Shown here: in pieces, positions 19,934 to 27,691 of the stretch | How positions within the stretch are numbered: the stretch's first letter is position 1 | Layout: the number at the start of each line of letters is the position of its first letter | DNA from: Gammaproteobacteria bacterium | GTDB lineage: Bacteria > Pseudomonadota > Gammaproteobacteria > Ga0077536 | DNA length: 64,000 bases | Assembly: GCA_016209015.1 (NCBI GenBank) | Contig: JACQWY010000021.1 | Span: forward strand, 124,001-188,000 | Direction: 5' to 3' | The notes under the pieces: model-generated | The model's database searches: none | Told to the model about the DNA's origin: nothing | What the model saw: the letters and a program-made list of their open reading frames with translations, nothing else | Program-made: the position numbers and the translations under genes

Positions 19934-21547
19934 CTATGCCGGGCTCAACGTGCGGATCGGGCGCAACCGCAGGTGGGCGATGTAGAGATCGTCGTAATCG
20001 GGAACGAGAGAGAGATTGTGCGCTTCGAGTCCGGCGCCGGCGCGCGCGAACGCGGCGGGCACGTCCGGTGCGAGCAGCGCGTGTTCGCAGCCTGCGAGCC
20101 CGGCATCGGGGTGGAGCTCGATGCACTCGCGCGGCAGGTCGGGCAGGAGGCCCACGCGGGCTGCGTTCGCGACGTCGAGTCGGTGACCGAAAGTGCCGCA
20201 GATGCAGAGCCGCCGCAGGTCGCCCCAGCCGAGTCCGGCCAGGCGGAGCAGCGCTTCCATGCCGGCCGCGGTCGCGGCTTTCGCGCGCTGGAAGGCATCG
20301 ACGTCGCCAGCGGTGATCGCCGAGCAGGGCAGTGCCGGATCGAGCGCGTAGCCGGCGGGGCCGGGCGCCTGCGCGAACGCGCCGCTCGTCTTCAGCGCCG
20401 CGCGGCCGCACAGCATCGCGATCGCGTCCACGAAGCCCGAGCCGCAGTAGCCGTGCGGCGGCGCCTCGGCGATCGTCTCGAAGACGAGCGCGCCGGCGGC
20501 GTCGCGGACGCGATGGATCGCGCCGGGCTCGGCCGACATGCCGTGGCGGATGCCGACGCCCTCGAACGCCGGGCCGCCGGGGACCGAGGTCACGTGCAGG
20601 CGTCGTCCGTCCCACAGCGCGATCTCGGTGTTCGTCCCGAAATCGAGGAGCAGCGAGCCCGGCGGGCCGGACGTGAGCCCGGTCGCGATCAGATCCGCGA
20701 GCAGGTCGGAGCCGACGAAGCCCGCGACCGGCGGGGCGAGCACGATGTCCGCGTTCGGCATGAACCACTGCGCGTGCCAGCCGGCGGGATCGGGCGGCGT
20801 GCAGTCGACCGCTTCCTGCCAGTGATCCGGATCGAGCAGTGCCGCGCCGCCGCGGCCGGCGAGCAGCGCGAGCATCGCCGTATTGCCGACGACGAGGACG
20901 CGGCCGATCTCGGCGAGCATCGGTGACACCGAGCCGACGTCACGCTCCAGCACGTCGCGCACGGCATCCACGATCGCGGTGCGGGCGAGCTTCGCGAGCT
21001 CCGCTGCGCGGCGCGGGCTCGCCTCGGCGGCCGCGAGGCGGTTCAAGACGTCGGCGCCGGCGAAGGCCTGCGGATTCGGGCCGCGCCGCGTCGCGATGCG
21101 CCGGCCGGCGTGGCGATCCCAGAACGCGACGCGGATGTGCGTCGTGCCGAGATCGACCGCGACGCCGAAGACGTGCGCCTGCAGCGCGCGCTGCGCGGGC
21201 GGCGGCGGCGCGAGGTCTTCGTCGGGAATGCTCCGCCAGCGCGAGGGCGGTGCGGGATCGTCGAGGAAGAGCTTCAGGTCCGAGCCCGCGCGGAGCTGGC
21301 AGGCGAGGCGCAGGCCCTGGGCCCGCTCGTCGGCGCCGAGCTTCTGGTATTCGGCGAGCGTCGGCGGATTCGCCTCGCCTGCGAGCAGATGGATGACGCA
21401 CGCGCCGCAGCTCCCGGTGCCGCCGCAGGCCGCACGCACGCGCAGCTCCGTCGCGTCGAGCGCATCGCGGACCGACTGGCCGGCGTGCGCCTCGACGCGA
21501 TGCTCGCCGTGCGAGGTCGAGATCCACAATGTGAGCGGTGCGTTCAT
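19934..21547 (-). CDS. RACo-like ferredoxin-ASKHA reductive activator of corrinoid protein
   Basis: A 537-residue protein. The N-terminus is a [2Fe-2S] ferredoxin with Cys41, Cys47, Cys50 and Cys83 (ACGGTGSCGACVIHL; LRLACQL), followed by a linker and a DUF4445/ASKHA domain (GVAVDLGTTHIRVAFWD; LLLDFGTNTEIALW; GYCGSGFVDAIAML; ICGTFGHRLDV). This is the layout of RACo/RamA-type activators, which use ATP to drive reduction of inactive Co(II) to Co(I) corrinoid protein. It is the promoter-proximal gene of the five-gene minus-strand operon, eleven bases before the corrinoid protein gene. It strongly supports a corrinoid-dependent methyl transfer pathway. Confidence 0.94.
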   Translation of the reverse strand: MNAPLTLWISTSHGEHRVEAHAGQSVRDALDATELRVRAACGGTGSCGACVIHLLAGEANPPTLAEYQKLGADERAQGLRLACQLRAGSDLKLFLDDPAPPSRWRSIPDEDLAPPPPAQRALQAHVFGVAVDLGTTHIRVAFWDRHAGRRIATRRGPNPQAFAGADVLNRLAAAEASPRRAAELAKLARTAIVDAVRDVLERDVGSVSPMLAEIGRVLVVGNTAMLALLAGRGGAALLDPDHWQEAVDCTPPDPAGWHAQWFMPNADIVLAPPVAGFVGSDLLADLIATGLTSGPPGSLLLDFGTNTEIALWDGRRLHVTSVPGGPAFEGVGIRHGMSAEPGAIHRVRDAAGALVFETIAEAPPHGYCGSGFVDAIAMLCGRAALKTSGAFAQAPGPAGYALDPALPCSAITAGDVDAFQRAKAATAAGMEALLRLAGLGWGDLRRLCICGTFGHRLDVANAARVGLLPDLPRECIELHPDAGLAGCEHALLAPDVPAAFARAGAGLEAHNLSLVPDYDDLYIAHLRLRPIRTLSPA

Positions 21548-21852
21548 GCGTTCGATCCGTGGCTATCCCGGCTCGGCTCAGCGGGAAGGCGCCTCTCGGA
21601 TCGCGAATTCACCGCGAAGGGGTCCGTGCAGGCGCGAGGCGAGGGTGCGATGCTGGCTGAATAGCCGGGCGCCGGATTCCTCCCCAGTCGTATCGCACGC
21701 AGGCCGGGCGCCCTGCGTGTTGGCGTCCCGGTAGAGTTAGCGATGGATCGGCCGGCCCGCTTGAGCGCGGGACACCCGGCGGCGCCGGATCGGCCGCGCG
21801 GCCCCGGAAGAGGCCCTCGCGCGACCCGCAGGCCGCGCGAGGGCCGGGCCGC
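21548..21852. other. Gap between amidase and corrinoid operon
   Basis: No gene is supported in these 305 bases. Both neighbours are on the minus strand, so the part next to 21547 should hold the promoter of the corrinoid operon and the part next to 21853 the amidase terminator hairpin at 21812-21845. No sigma-70 or sigma-54 promoter could be recognised with confidence. Confidence 0.5.
21812..21845 (-). terminator. 12-bp GC hairpin after the amidase gene
   Basis: Arms GGCCCTCGCGCG (21812-21823) and CGCGCGAGGGCC (21834-21845) pair perfectly around a ten-base loop, starting eight bases after the amidase stop. This position fits a transcription terminator, although no T-run follows on the minus strand. 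Confidence 0.6.
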
Positions 21853-23292
21853 TCAAGCGTAATGCGGCGGCTTGCGGCCGCTCCAGGGCAGGGCCTGTTC
21901 GAGCTGGCCGGCGAGGCTGTAGAGTGTCTCTTCGTCGCCCATGCGCCCGACGAACTGCATCGCGAGCGGCAGCCCGGACTTCGCCTGCCACAGGGGCAGC
22001 ATGATCGCGGGCTGGCCGGTGGTGTTGAACAGCGGCGTGAACGCAGCGTAGTCCTGGAGGATCTGATCCCACCACGCCCGCATGTCGACACCCTTCGCGT
22101 TCTGATCGAGCTCACCGAGCTTCGCCACGTCGCGCGCGAGGCCGGGCGTCAGCAGCACGTCGTACTTGCGCATGACCTGGCCGACGGCGCGGCTCACCGC
22201 GTTCTGTTGCACCATCGCGTTCTCGAGCTCCGTCGCTTTCAAGGCCTGACCGAAGCGATAGACCTCGAGCGTCACGGCCTCGCAGGTTTTCGGGCCGATC
22301 TTCCGGCCGGTCATCTGCGCGAAGAGATCCATGAAATAGGTGAGCGTCGTCGCCCAGATGCGGATGCTCGATTCGCTGAAGGCCTCGGCGTCGTAGTCGA
22401 TCTTCACCGGCTCGCAGACGTGGCCGAGGTCTTCGAGCAGCTTGCGCGTGTCGTTCAGCCGTGACTTCTGCTCGGCGGCCGTGGCGCGCGCGCCCGGCAG
22501 GCGATCGACGACGCCGATGCGGAGTTTGCCGGGCGGGGTCATGGCGGCGGCGAGGAAGGAGCGGCGCGGCGGTTCGGCGTGATAGAAGTAGCCGTCGTCG
22601 GGACCGGCGAGCGCATCGAGGAGTGCCGCGGAATCGCGCACGCTGCGGGTCTCCGCGAACTCGATCGCGAGGCCCCACAGGAAGATGCCCATGTCGGGAC
22701 CGGTCGGCGTGCGGCCGCGGCCCGGCTTCATGCCGACGACGCCGTTGCAGGCGGCAGGAATGCGGATCGAACCGCCGCCGTCGTTCGCGTGCGCGATCGG
22801 CACGAGGCCCGCGCCGACCGCGCAGCCCGCGCCGCCGGAGGAGCCGCCGACCGAGTGGCCGAGGTTCCAGGGGTTGCGCGTCGGTCCGTAGACGAGCGCC
22901 TCGGAGTTCGCGTTGAACGCCATCTCCGGCGTCGTCGTCGTGCCGACGGTGACGAAGCCCGCGGCATGCACGCGGCGCATGAGCTCGCTGTCCGCATCGA
23001 ACTTGATGCCGGCGGCGAGGCGCGAGCCGGCCGAGGTCGTCATGCCCTTGAAGTGCATGCCGAACTCCTTGACGAGGAACGGCACGCCGCGGAATGGTCC
23101 GAGCGGCAGTCCCCTCTTCACCTGGCCGCGGCCGTAGGCGGGCAGTTTCTGCACCACGCAATTGAGTTTCGGATTCAGGCGCTCGATCGCATCGAGCGCG
23201 GAATCGATCAGGTCCTCCGGCGCGACTTCCTTGCGCCGCACCAGCTCGGCGAGCCCGAGTCCATCGTATTTTCCGTATTCTGCAATGATCAT
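21853..23292 (-). CDS. Amidase-signature family hydrolase
   Basis: A 479-residue enzyme from ATG at 23292, which has a GAGGGGA Shine-Dalgarno sequence upstream. The amidase-signature triad is visible: Lys in PFLVKEFGMHF, the cis-Ser in HSVGGSSGGAG and the nucleophile Ser in DGGGSIRIPAACNGVVGMKP. No signal peptide is seen, so it should be cytoplasmic. Family members hydrolyse amides, including aryl and alkyl amides and nylon-type oligomers; the sequence does not fix the substrate. It is transcribed alone and is divergent from the membrane protein at 23454. Confidence 0.92.
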   Translation of the reverse strand: MIIAEYGKYDGLGLAELVRRKEVAPEDLIDSALDAIERLNPKLNCVVQKLPAYGRGQVKRGLPLGPFRGVPFLVKEFGMHFKGMTTSAGSRLAAGIKFDADSELMRRVHAAGFVTVGTTTTPEMAFNANSEALVYGPTRNPWNLGHSVGGSSGGAGCAVGAGLVPIAHANDGGGSIRIPAACNGVVGMKPGRGRTPTGPDMGIFLWGLAIEFAETRSVRDSAALLDALAGPDDGYFYHAEPPRRSFLAAAMTPPGKLRIGVVDRLPGARATAAEQKSRLNDTRKLLEDLGHVCEPVKIDYDAEAFSESSIRIWATTLTYFMDLFAQMTGRKIGPKTCEAVTLEVYRFGQALKATELENAMVQQNAVSRAVGQVMRKYDVLLTPGLARDVAKLGELDQNAKGVDMRAWWDQILQDYAAFTPLFNTTGQPAIMLPLWQAKSGLPLAMQFVGRMGDEETLYSLAGQLEQALPWSGRKPPHYA

Positions 23293-23453
23293 CGTCCGTC
23301 CCCTCGTAGTTCGTTCAAGTGTTCGCGACGCACGCAGCATAAACCGACAGCGCGCCCGCTCAGTAGCGTTTTGCGGCACGCGGCACTCGCCGCTTCCGGC
23401 CATCGCGCCGGTGTGGGACGATGCGAGCCGGGCAGACACGGTGCGGGGACGCC

Positions 23454-23876
23454 ATGACGAACGCGAGCCAGCTCATGCCGCAGGGGGCGCCGGAGCGCGC
23501 CGTCTCGCTCGTGCGCATCGCGAAGTACACCGGCGCCCTGTTCCTCGCCTCGCTCCTCGCCGCAATTCCGTTCGCGTCCATCGCCGTGATGATGACGGCG
23601 ATGCAGGCCCGTCTCCCGGCGTGGTTCGTGCTCGCGCAGGGCGGGGCGATCGCCGCGGCGGGCGCGTTCGTGTTCGTCGCGCTCGGCCGGCGCCAGCCGC
23701 GGCGGACCTGGCAGCTCGCGGGACCGGTCATCGCCGCCGGCTCCGTCGGCACGTATCTCCTCGACGTCGCCGTGCTCGATCTCTCCGCGTTGCCCGCCGC
23801 GGCCGCGACGGCCTGGATGATGGCGCTCGCGACGCTCGGCACGGTCGTCGGACGGCGCATGCCGCGCGCGCCGTGA
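23454..23876 (+). CDS. Four-helix membrane protein, unknown
   Basis: A 140-residue protein with four likely membrane helices (YTGALFLASLLAAIPFASIA; WFVLAQGGAIAAAGAFVFVA; LAGPVIAAGSVGTYLLDVAV; AAATAWMMALATLGTVVG). The spacing of helices and short loops is credible for a real protein, and an in-frame ATG at 23421 is rejected because the upstream segment is not hydrophobic and lies in the divergent promoter region. It is 12 bases before alkB and may share its transcript. No family was recognised. Confidence 0.65.
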   Translation: MTNASQLMPQGAPERAVSLVRIAKYTGALFLASLLAAIPFASIAVMMTAMQARLPAWFVLAQGGAIAAAGAFVFVALGRRQPRRTWQLAGPVIAAGSVGTYLLDVAVLDLSALPAAAATAWMMALATLGTVVGRRMPRAP

Positions 23877-23888
23877 CGCGCTGACGCC

Positions 23889-24530
23889 GTGCAGGCCGGG
23901 CTCTTTCCCCCCGAGCTCGCGACCGAGGTGCTCGCGCCCGGCGCATGCGTGCTGCGCGGCTTCGCCCTCGACGCGGCGCCCGGCCTGCTCGCGGCGATCG
24001 CGGAGATCGCGCGCGCCGCGCCGTTCCGCCACATGACGACGCCCGGCGGCTTCCGCATGTCCGTCGCGATGACGAGCTGCGGCGCGCTCGGCTGGGTGAC
24101 GGACGCGACGGGCTACCGTTATGCGGCGCACGATCCGGAATCCGGCGGTCCCTGGCCCGCGATGCCCGAAGCCTTGCTCGCGTTCGCCCGCCGGGCTGCC
24201 GCGGCCGCCGGTCATGCCGACTGCCGTCCCGATGCCTGTCTCGTGAACCGCTACGCGCCCGGCACGAAGCTCTCGCTGCACCAGGATCGCGACGAGCGCG
24301 ATCACGGCGCGCCGATCGTCTCCGTCTCGCTCGGTCTGCCCGCGGTGTTCCTGTTCGGCGGCGCGCGGCGCAAGGACCCGCAGGTGCGCGTGCCGCTCGC
24401 GCACGGTGACGTCGTGGTGTGGGGTGGCGCGTCGCGGCTCTTCCATCACGGTGTGCTGCCGATCGCGCAGGGCCATCATCCCGCGACCGGCGCGTACCGC
24501 TACAACCTCACGTTCCGCAAAGCCGGCTGA
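23889..24530 (+). CDS. alkB: AlkB-type 2-oxoglutarate/Fe(II) DNA repair dioxygenase
   Basis: A 213-residue protein beginning at GTG. It shows the AlkB signature: substrate loop FRHMTTPGGFRMSVAMTSCG, iron ligands His and Asp in LSLHQDRDE, the distal His in SRLFHHGVLP, and the 2-oxoglutarate-binding Arg in YRYNLTFRKAG. The N-terminal LAPGACVLRGFA also fits the E. coli protein. It should remove methyl groups from 1-methyladenine and 3-methylcytosine by oxidation. The stop TGA overlaps the ATG of the DUF488 gene. Length matches the family (about 216 residues). Confidence 0.95.
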   Translation: MQAGLFPPELATEVLAPGACVLRGFALDAAPGLLAAIAEIARAAPFRHMTTPGGFRMSVAMTSCGALGWVTDATGYRYAAHDPESGGPWPAMPEALLAFARRAAAAAGHADCRPDACLVNRYAPGTKLSLHQDRDERDHGAPIVSVSLGLPAVFLFGGARRKDPQVRVPLAHGDVVVWGGASRLFHHGVLPIAQGHHPATGAYRYNLTFRKAG

Positions 24531-24928
24531 TGCCTCGCGAGCCGCTGATCGGCACGTTCCGCATCGGCGATCCCGGGCGCGAATCGGACGGCCTGCGCAT
24601 TGCCGCGACGCGCCGCCCGCCGCGCGGTGTGGCGAAGGAGCGGTGGACGAAGGACGGCTGGTTCGACGTCTGGCTGCCGGTCATCGCGCCGAGCACGGAG
24701 CTCCTGGCCGCGCATCGTCGCCTGCTCGGCGAGGACGCCACATGGCGGCGTTTCGCGCGCGCCTATCGTGCGGAGATGGAGAAGCTCGAGCCGCGTCAGA
24801 CGATCGCTTTCCTCGCCCATCTCGGCCAGCGCATGCGGATCTCCGTCGGCTGCTATTGCGAGGACGAAGCGCACTGCCATCGTTCCCTGCTGCGGCGGGC
24901 CATCGAGGAACGCATTCCGGGCGCGTGA
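24530..24928 (+). CDS. DUF488 family protein
   Basis: A 132-residue soluble protein. The N-terminal RIAATRRPPRGVAKERW and WFDVWLPVIAPS segments and the C-terminal ISVGCYCEDEAHCHRSLLRR block, with its clustered Cys/His, are characteristic of DUF488. The start overlaps the alkB stop by one base, suggesting coupled expression with DNA alkylation repair, though DUF488 members have no established reaction. Length is typical of the short form of the family. Confidence 0.85.
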   Translation: MPREPLIGTFRIGDPGRESDGLRIAATRRPPRGVAKERWTKDGWFDVWLPVIAPSTELLAAHRRLLGEDATWRRFARAYRAEMEKLEPRQTIAFLAHLGQRMRISVGCYCEDEAHCHRSLLRRAIEERIPGA

Positions 24929-25033
24929 TCGCCAGACGCGTCTGCGCGGCGACCGCGAAACCGGACTTGCTGCCGCACGTTGAACAGCCGCGAGCGCGAC
25001 GCGATCGATGCGCTTCCTGCGCCGACCCAACGG

Positions 25034-25849
25034 TCATGAAGTTTGTGCAGCGCCCGCAATCATGAAAGACGCGTAGAGGGAATTGGGGTCAGGTTCGATT
25101 TCGCGGCGAACGTAATGGCGCGTACCCGGGCGCTCCCCCGCGAATTCGAACCTGACCCCATTTCCCGCCGGCGGACCGCCGCCCGAGGAGCCCGGCGAGA
25201 TCGCCGCCGTCGTCTGCAGCATGGGGAACGCGGACATCAGGCGCTTGCCGGAGAGGATGCCGTCGGAGAGCGTGCGTTCGAGCTTGCGCGGATTGCCGAT
25301 CGCGTAGACCGGCTCGCCGATCGCGAGCGACTCGGTGGCGCGCACCCCGGCGACGGGTTTCAGTTTCAGATCGCGCGAGCGGATGACACAGCGGTCCGCG
25401 ACGACGTTCGACGCCACGATCTCGACGCGCGAGGTCTCGCCTTCACCCGCGCCGAGGATCGCATCGCGTCCCGCGCCCTGCATGACGTGGCAGTTCGTGA
25501 GCGCGAGATCTTCCGAGATCGCGACGGCCGAGCCGTAGAGCTGCGTCGTCGATTCGCGCGGCCGCGCGCCCTGGCCGTTCAGCACCCAGTAGACGGATTC
25601 CGCCGCGACGCGGAACACCTCGCCCGCGTCCACCGCCTCGTCCGCGGCCCGCGCCTCCGGCCTCTCGGGCGGATGACTCCACGCGACGGGGTCAGGCACC
25701 TGGAAATCCTCGAACAGCACGCCGCCGCCCGGCCGTTCGCGCGAGAGCTGCGCATAGCCCGCGGCGTCCACCCAGCGGAACCAGTGCTCGGCGTGTGCGG
25801 GCATTGCCGCGAACGACGAGACGAAAAAGAACCACCGGCCGGCGCGCAT
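25034..25849 (-). pseudogene. Trypsin-like serine protease, 3' end replaced by a REP element
   Basis: From ATG at 25849 the product has a signal peptide (MRAGRWFFFVSSFAAMPAHA) and a trypsin-like fold with catalytic His in ALTNCHVMQG and Ser in SPGSSGG. Directly after this Ser motif the frame runs into a REP-like palindrome (25078-25166) and ends in 40-odd residues unlike any protease (PPAGNGVRFEFAGERPG and beyond). Intact relatives continue about 35 more residues with a G-P-L/I and V-G-I strand pair that shape the S1 pocket. The enzyme is therefore truncated and probably inactive. The reading frame stays open through the repeat by chance. An assembly error is less likely because the same element recurs elsewhere in the window. 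Confidence 0.75.
25078..25166. repeat. REP-like palindromic element, copy 1
   Basis: An 89-base element with near-identical inverted ends: GGGAATTGGGGTCAGGTTCG at 25078-25097 and, inverted, CGAACCTGACCCCATTTCCC at 25147-25166. It shares ends with the copies at 37426 and 37678. Such elements are usually spread by REP-associated tyrosine transposases encoded elsewhere. This copy interrupts the serine protease gene. Confidence 0.85.
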
Positions 25850-25913
25850 CGCGAACGTCCCCCCGAATGCGGTGCCCGGAGCGGGCACGCGGCCAGTATA
25901 GCGGCGCGCCGCC

Positions 25914-26105
25914 TCAGCGGCCGAGCGCCTGCGCGCTCACGCCGGCGATGCCCCAGTTCTCCTTCGGCACTTCGAGGATGCAGACGCGGACGCTCTCGCG
26001 CGGCGCGCCGACGGCCTCGACGAGCGCGGCCGTGACTTTCTCGATGACGGCTTTCTTCTGATCCGCAGTGCGGCCTTCGAGCATGTAGATCTGGGCGAAC
26101 GGCAT
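25914..26105 (-). CDS. dmpI: 4-oxalocrotonate tautomerase
   Basis: A 63-residue protein starting M-P-F-A-Q-I, so after Met removal Pro1 is the catalytic base. Counting from Pro1, Arg11 (EGRTADQKK) and Arg39 (SVRVCILE) of the active site are conserved, and position 50 is Trp in place of the usual Phe. The enzyme converts 2-hydroxymuconate to 2-oxohex-3-enedioate in the catechol meta-cleavage pathway and works as a hexamer. It is the last gene of the minus-strand dmp cluster, 28 bases after the broken decarboxylase gene. Its natural partner there is disrupted. Confidence 0.9.
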   Translation of the reverse strand: MPFAQIYMLEGRTADQKKAVIEKVTAALVEAVGAPRESVRVCILEVPKENWGIAGVSAQALGR

Positions 26106-26133
26106 GGGTGTCTCCTCGGAGTTCGGATGGGGA

Positions 26134-26888
26134 TCAGACGAAGCGCAGGCCGACCGTGCCCAGATCCTGGAAGCGGACGAGCACGTTGTCGCCGGGGGCG
26201 ACCGCGATCGCCTCCGTCACGCCGCCGGTGAGCACGAGGCTGCCGGCGGGCAGAGGCTCGCCGCGCGTCGCGAGGTGATCGACGAGCATCGCGACCGCAG
26301 CGAGCGGCTGCCCGAGCACGGCCGCGCCCGCCGCCATCGCGACGATCTCGCCGTTCTTCTCGAGCACGACCCCGAGCGTGCGCAGATCGAGTTCGGCGAC
26401 CGGCCGCGCATGGCCGCCGAGCACGTAGCGCGCGGCGGAAGCGTTGTCGGCGATGACGCTCTTCAGATCGAATTTGAAATCGCGGTAGCGGCTGTCGATG
26501 ACTTCGATGCCCGGGATCACGAGCCGGGGCCGCTGAGCGCGGCTTTCGTGACGATGCAGATTTCGGCCTCGGCCTTCGGATGGATGAGCTCGCGCGTGTC
26601 GATCGCCGCGCCGTCCGGCACCTGCATGCCGGCCGTGAGGAAGCCGAACACCGGCGTCGAGACGCCCATCTGCTGCATTTTCGCGAACGAAGTGAGCCCG
26701 GCCTTCATGCCGGTCACGCGATCGCCGCGTGCTTCCTTGCGGGCGCGGATCGCGCCCTGGATCGCATAGGCGTCGTCCCAATCCATGGCGGGGTGAGCAT
26801 CGGTGATCTTCGTGACGTCGCGCGCCTCGCGCTCCGCGGTCTCGAGATGGGCGGCGAGCTCTGCAATCGTTGCTGCGTCGAGCTTCAT
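26134..26888 (-). pseudogene. dmpH: 4-oxalocrotonate decarboxylase with 34-nt internal deletion
   Basis: The N-terminal half (MKLDAATIAELAAHLETAER to KAALSGPG) and C-terminal half (VIPGIEVIDSRYRDFKFDLK to LGTVGLRFV) lie in different frames. Both halves match the hydratase/decarboxylase family. Compared with the paralogue at 26903, where GPG is followed by VTALDVLRATDFV and then VPCFEIVDSR, only two bases remain between GPG and the Val codon where 36 are expected, so 34 bases are missing near 26519-26523 and the frame breaks. Restoring them gives 262 residues, the usual length. The first frame would end at Ser-stop after about 123 residues. The gene should be non-functional unless the deletion is an assembly error. 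Confidence 0.85.
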
Positions 26889-26902
26889 GCGTGCTCCCCG
26901 CA

Positions 26903-27685
26903 TTACACGAAGCGCACGCAAGCGCTGCCGAGCCCGCCGACGCTGCACAGGAAGGAATCGCCGGCGGCGACCGGCACGAGCGGCGACTGCGAGCCGGAGA
27001 GAATCACCTCGCCCGCGGCGAGCGGGATGCCGAGCGCGCCGAGCGTGTTCGCGAGCCAGGCGACGGCGTTGAGCGGCGAGCCCTGCACGGCCGCACCCGT
27101 CGAGGTGCTCACGACCTCGCCGTTCTTCTCGAGCACCATGCCGGCGAGCGCGAGATCGAGATCGCGCGGATCGCGCCGCGTGCCGCCGAGGACGAAGAGG
27201 CCGCAGGACGCGTTGTCGGCGATCGTGTCCTCGATGCGGATCTTCCAGTCGCGGATGCGCGAATCGACGATCTCGAAGCAGGGCACGACGAAATCCGTCG
27301 CGCGCAGCACGTCGAGCGCGGTGACGCCGGGCCCGACGAGATCGTGCTTCAGCACGAAGGCGACTTCGGATTCCGCTTTCGGCGCGATGAGCGAGGCGAC
27401 CTCGATCGGCTCGCCCTCCGAGGCGACCATGCCCGAGAGCAGATGGCCGAAGTCCGGCCGGTCGACGCCCAGCATGTCCATGACGACTTTGCTCGTCACG
27501 CCGATCTTCTTGCCGATCACGCGCTCGCCTGCGGCGAGGCGGTGGTCGAGCATCCGGAGCTGGATGCGATACGCGTCGTCGATCGCGATGCCCGGTGCGC
27601 GCTCGGTGAGCGGCGCGACGGGGGTGCGCGAGACGAGTGCCGCGTGCAGCTCGTCGCCGAAGTGATGAATGGTTTCGATGTCCAT
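26903..27685 (-). CDS. dmpE: 2-oxopent-4-enoate hydratase
   Basis: A 260-residue intact member of the fumarylacetoacetate hydrolase-like hydratase/decarboxylase family. Motifs include GERVIGKKIGVTSKVVMDML, IAPKAESEVAFVLKHDL (acidic metal ligands), FEIVDSRIRDWKI and ADNASCGLFVLGG. It adds water to 2-oxopent-4-enoate to give 4-hydroxy-2-oxovalerate using a divalent metal. Hydratase rather than decarboxylase is inferred from gene order, since the second paralogue occupies the dmpH position. Gaps to its neighbours are 14 and 6 bases, so it is in the same operon. Confidence 0.87.
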   Translation of the reverse strand: MDIETIHHFGDELHAALVSRTPVAPLTERAPGIAIDDAYRIQLRMLDHRLAAGERVIGKKIGVTSKVVMDMLGVDRPDFGHLLSGMVASEGEPIEVASLIAPKAESEVAFVLKHDLVGPGVTALDVLRATDFVVPCFEIVDSRIRDWKIRIEDTIADNASCGLFVLGGTRRDPRDLDLALAGMVLEKNGEVVSTSTGAAVQGSPLNAVAWLANTLGALGIPLAAGEVILSGSQSPLVPVAAGDSFLCSVGGLGSACVRFV

Positions 27686-27691
27686 GGTGCC

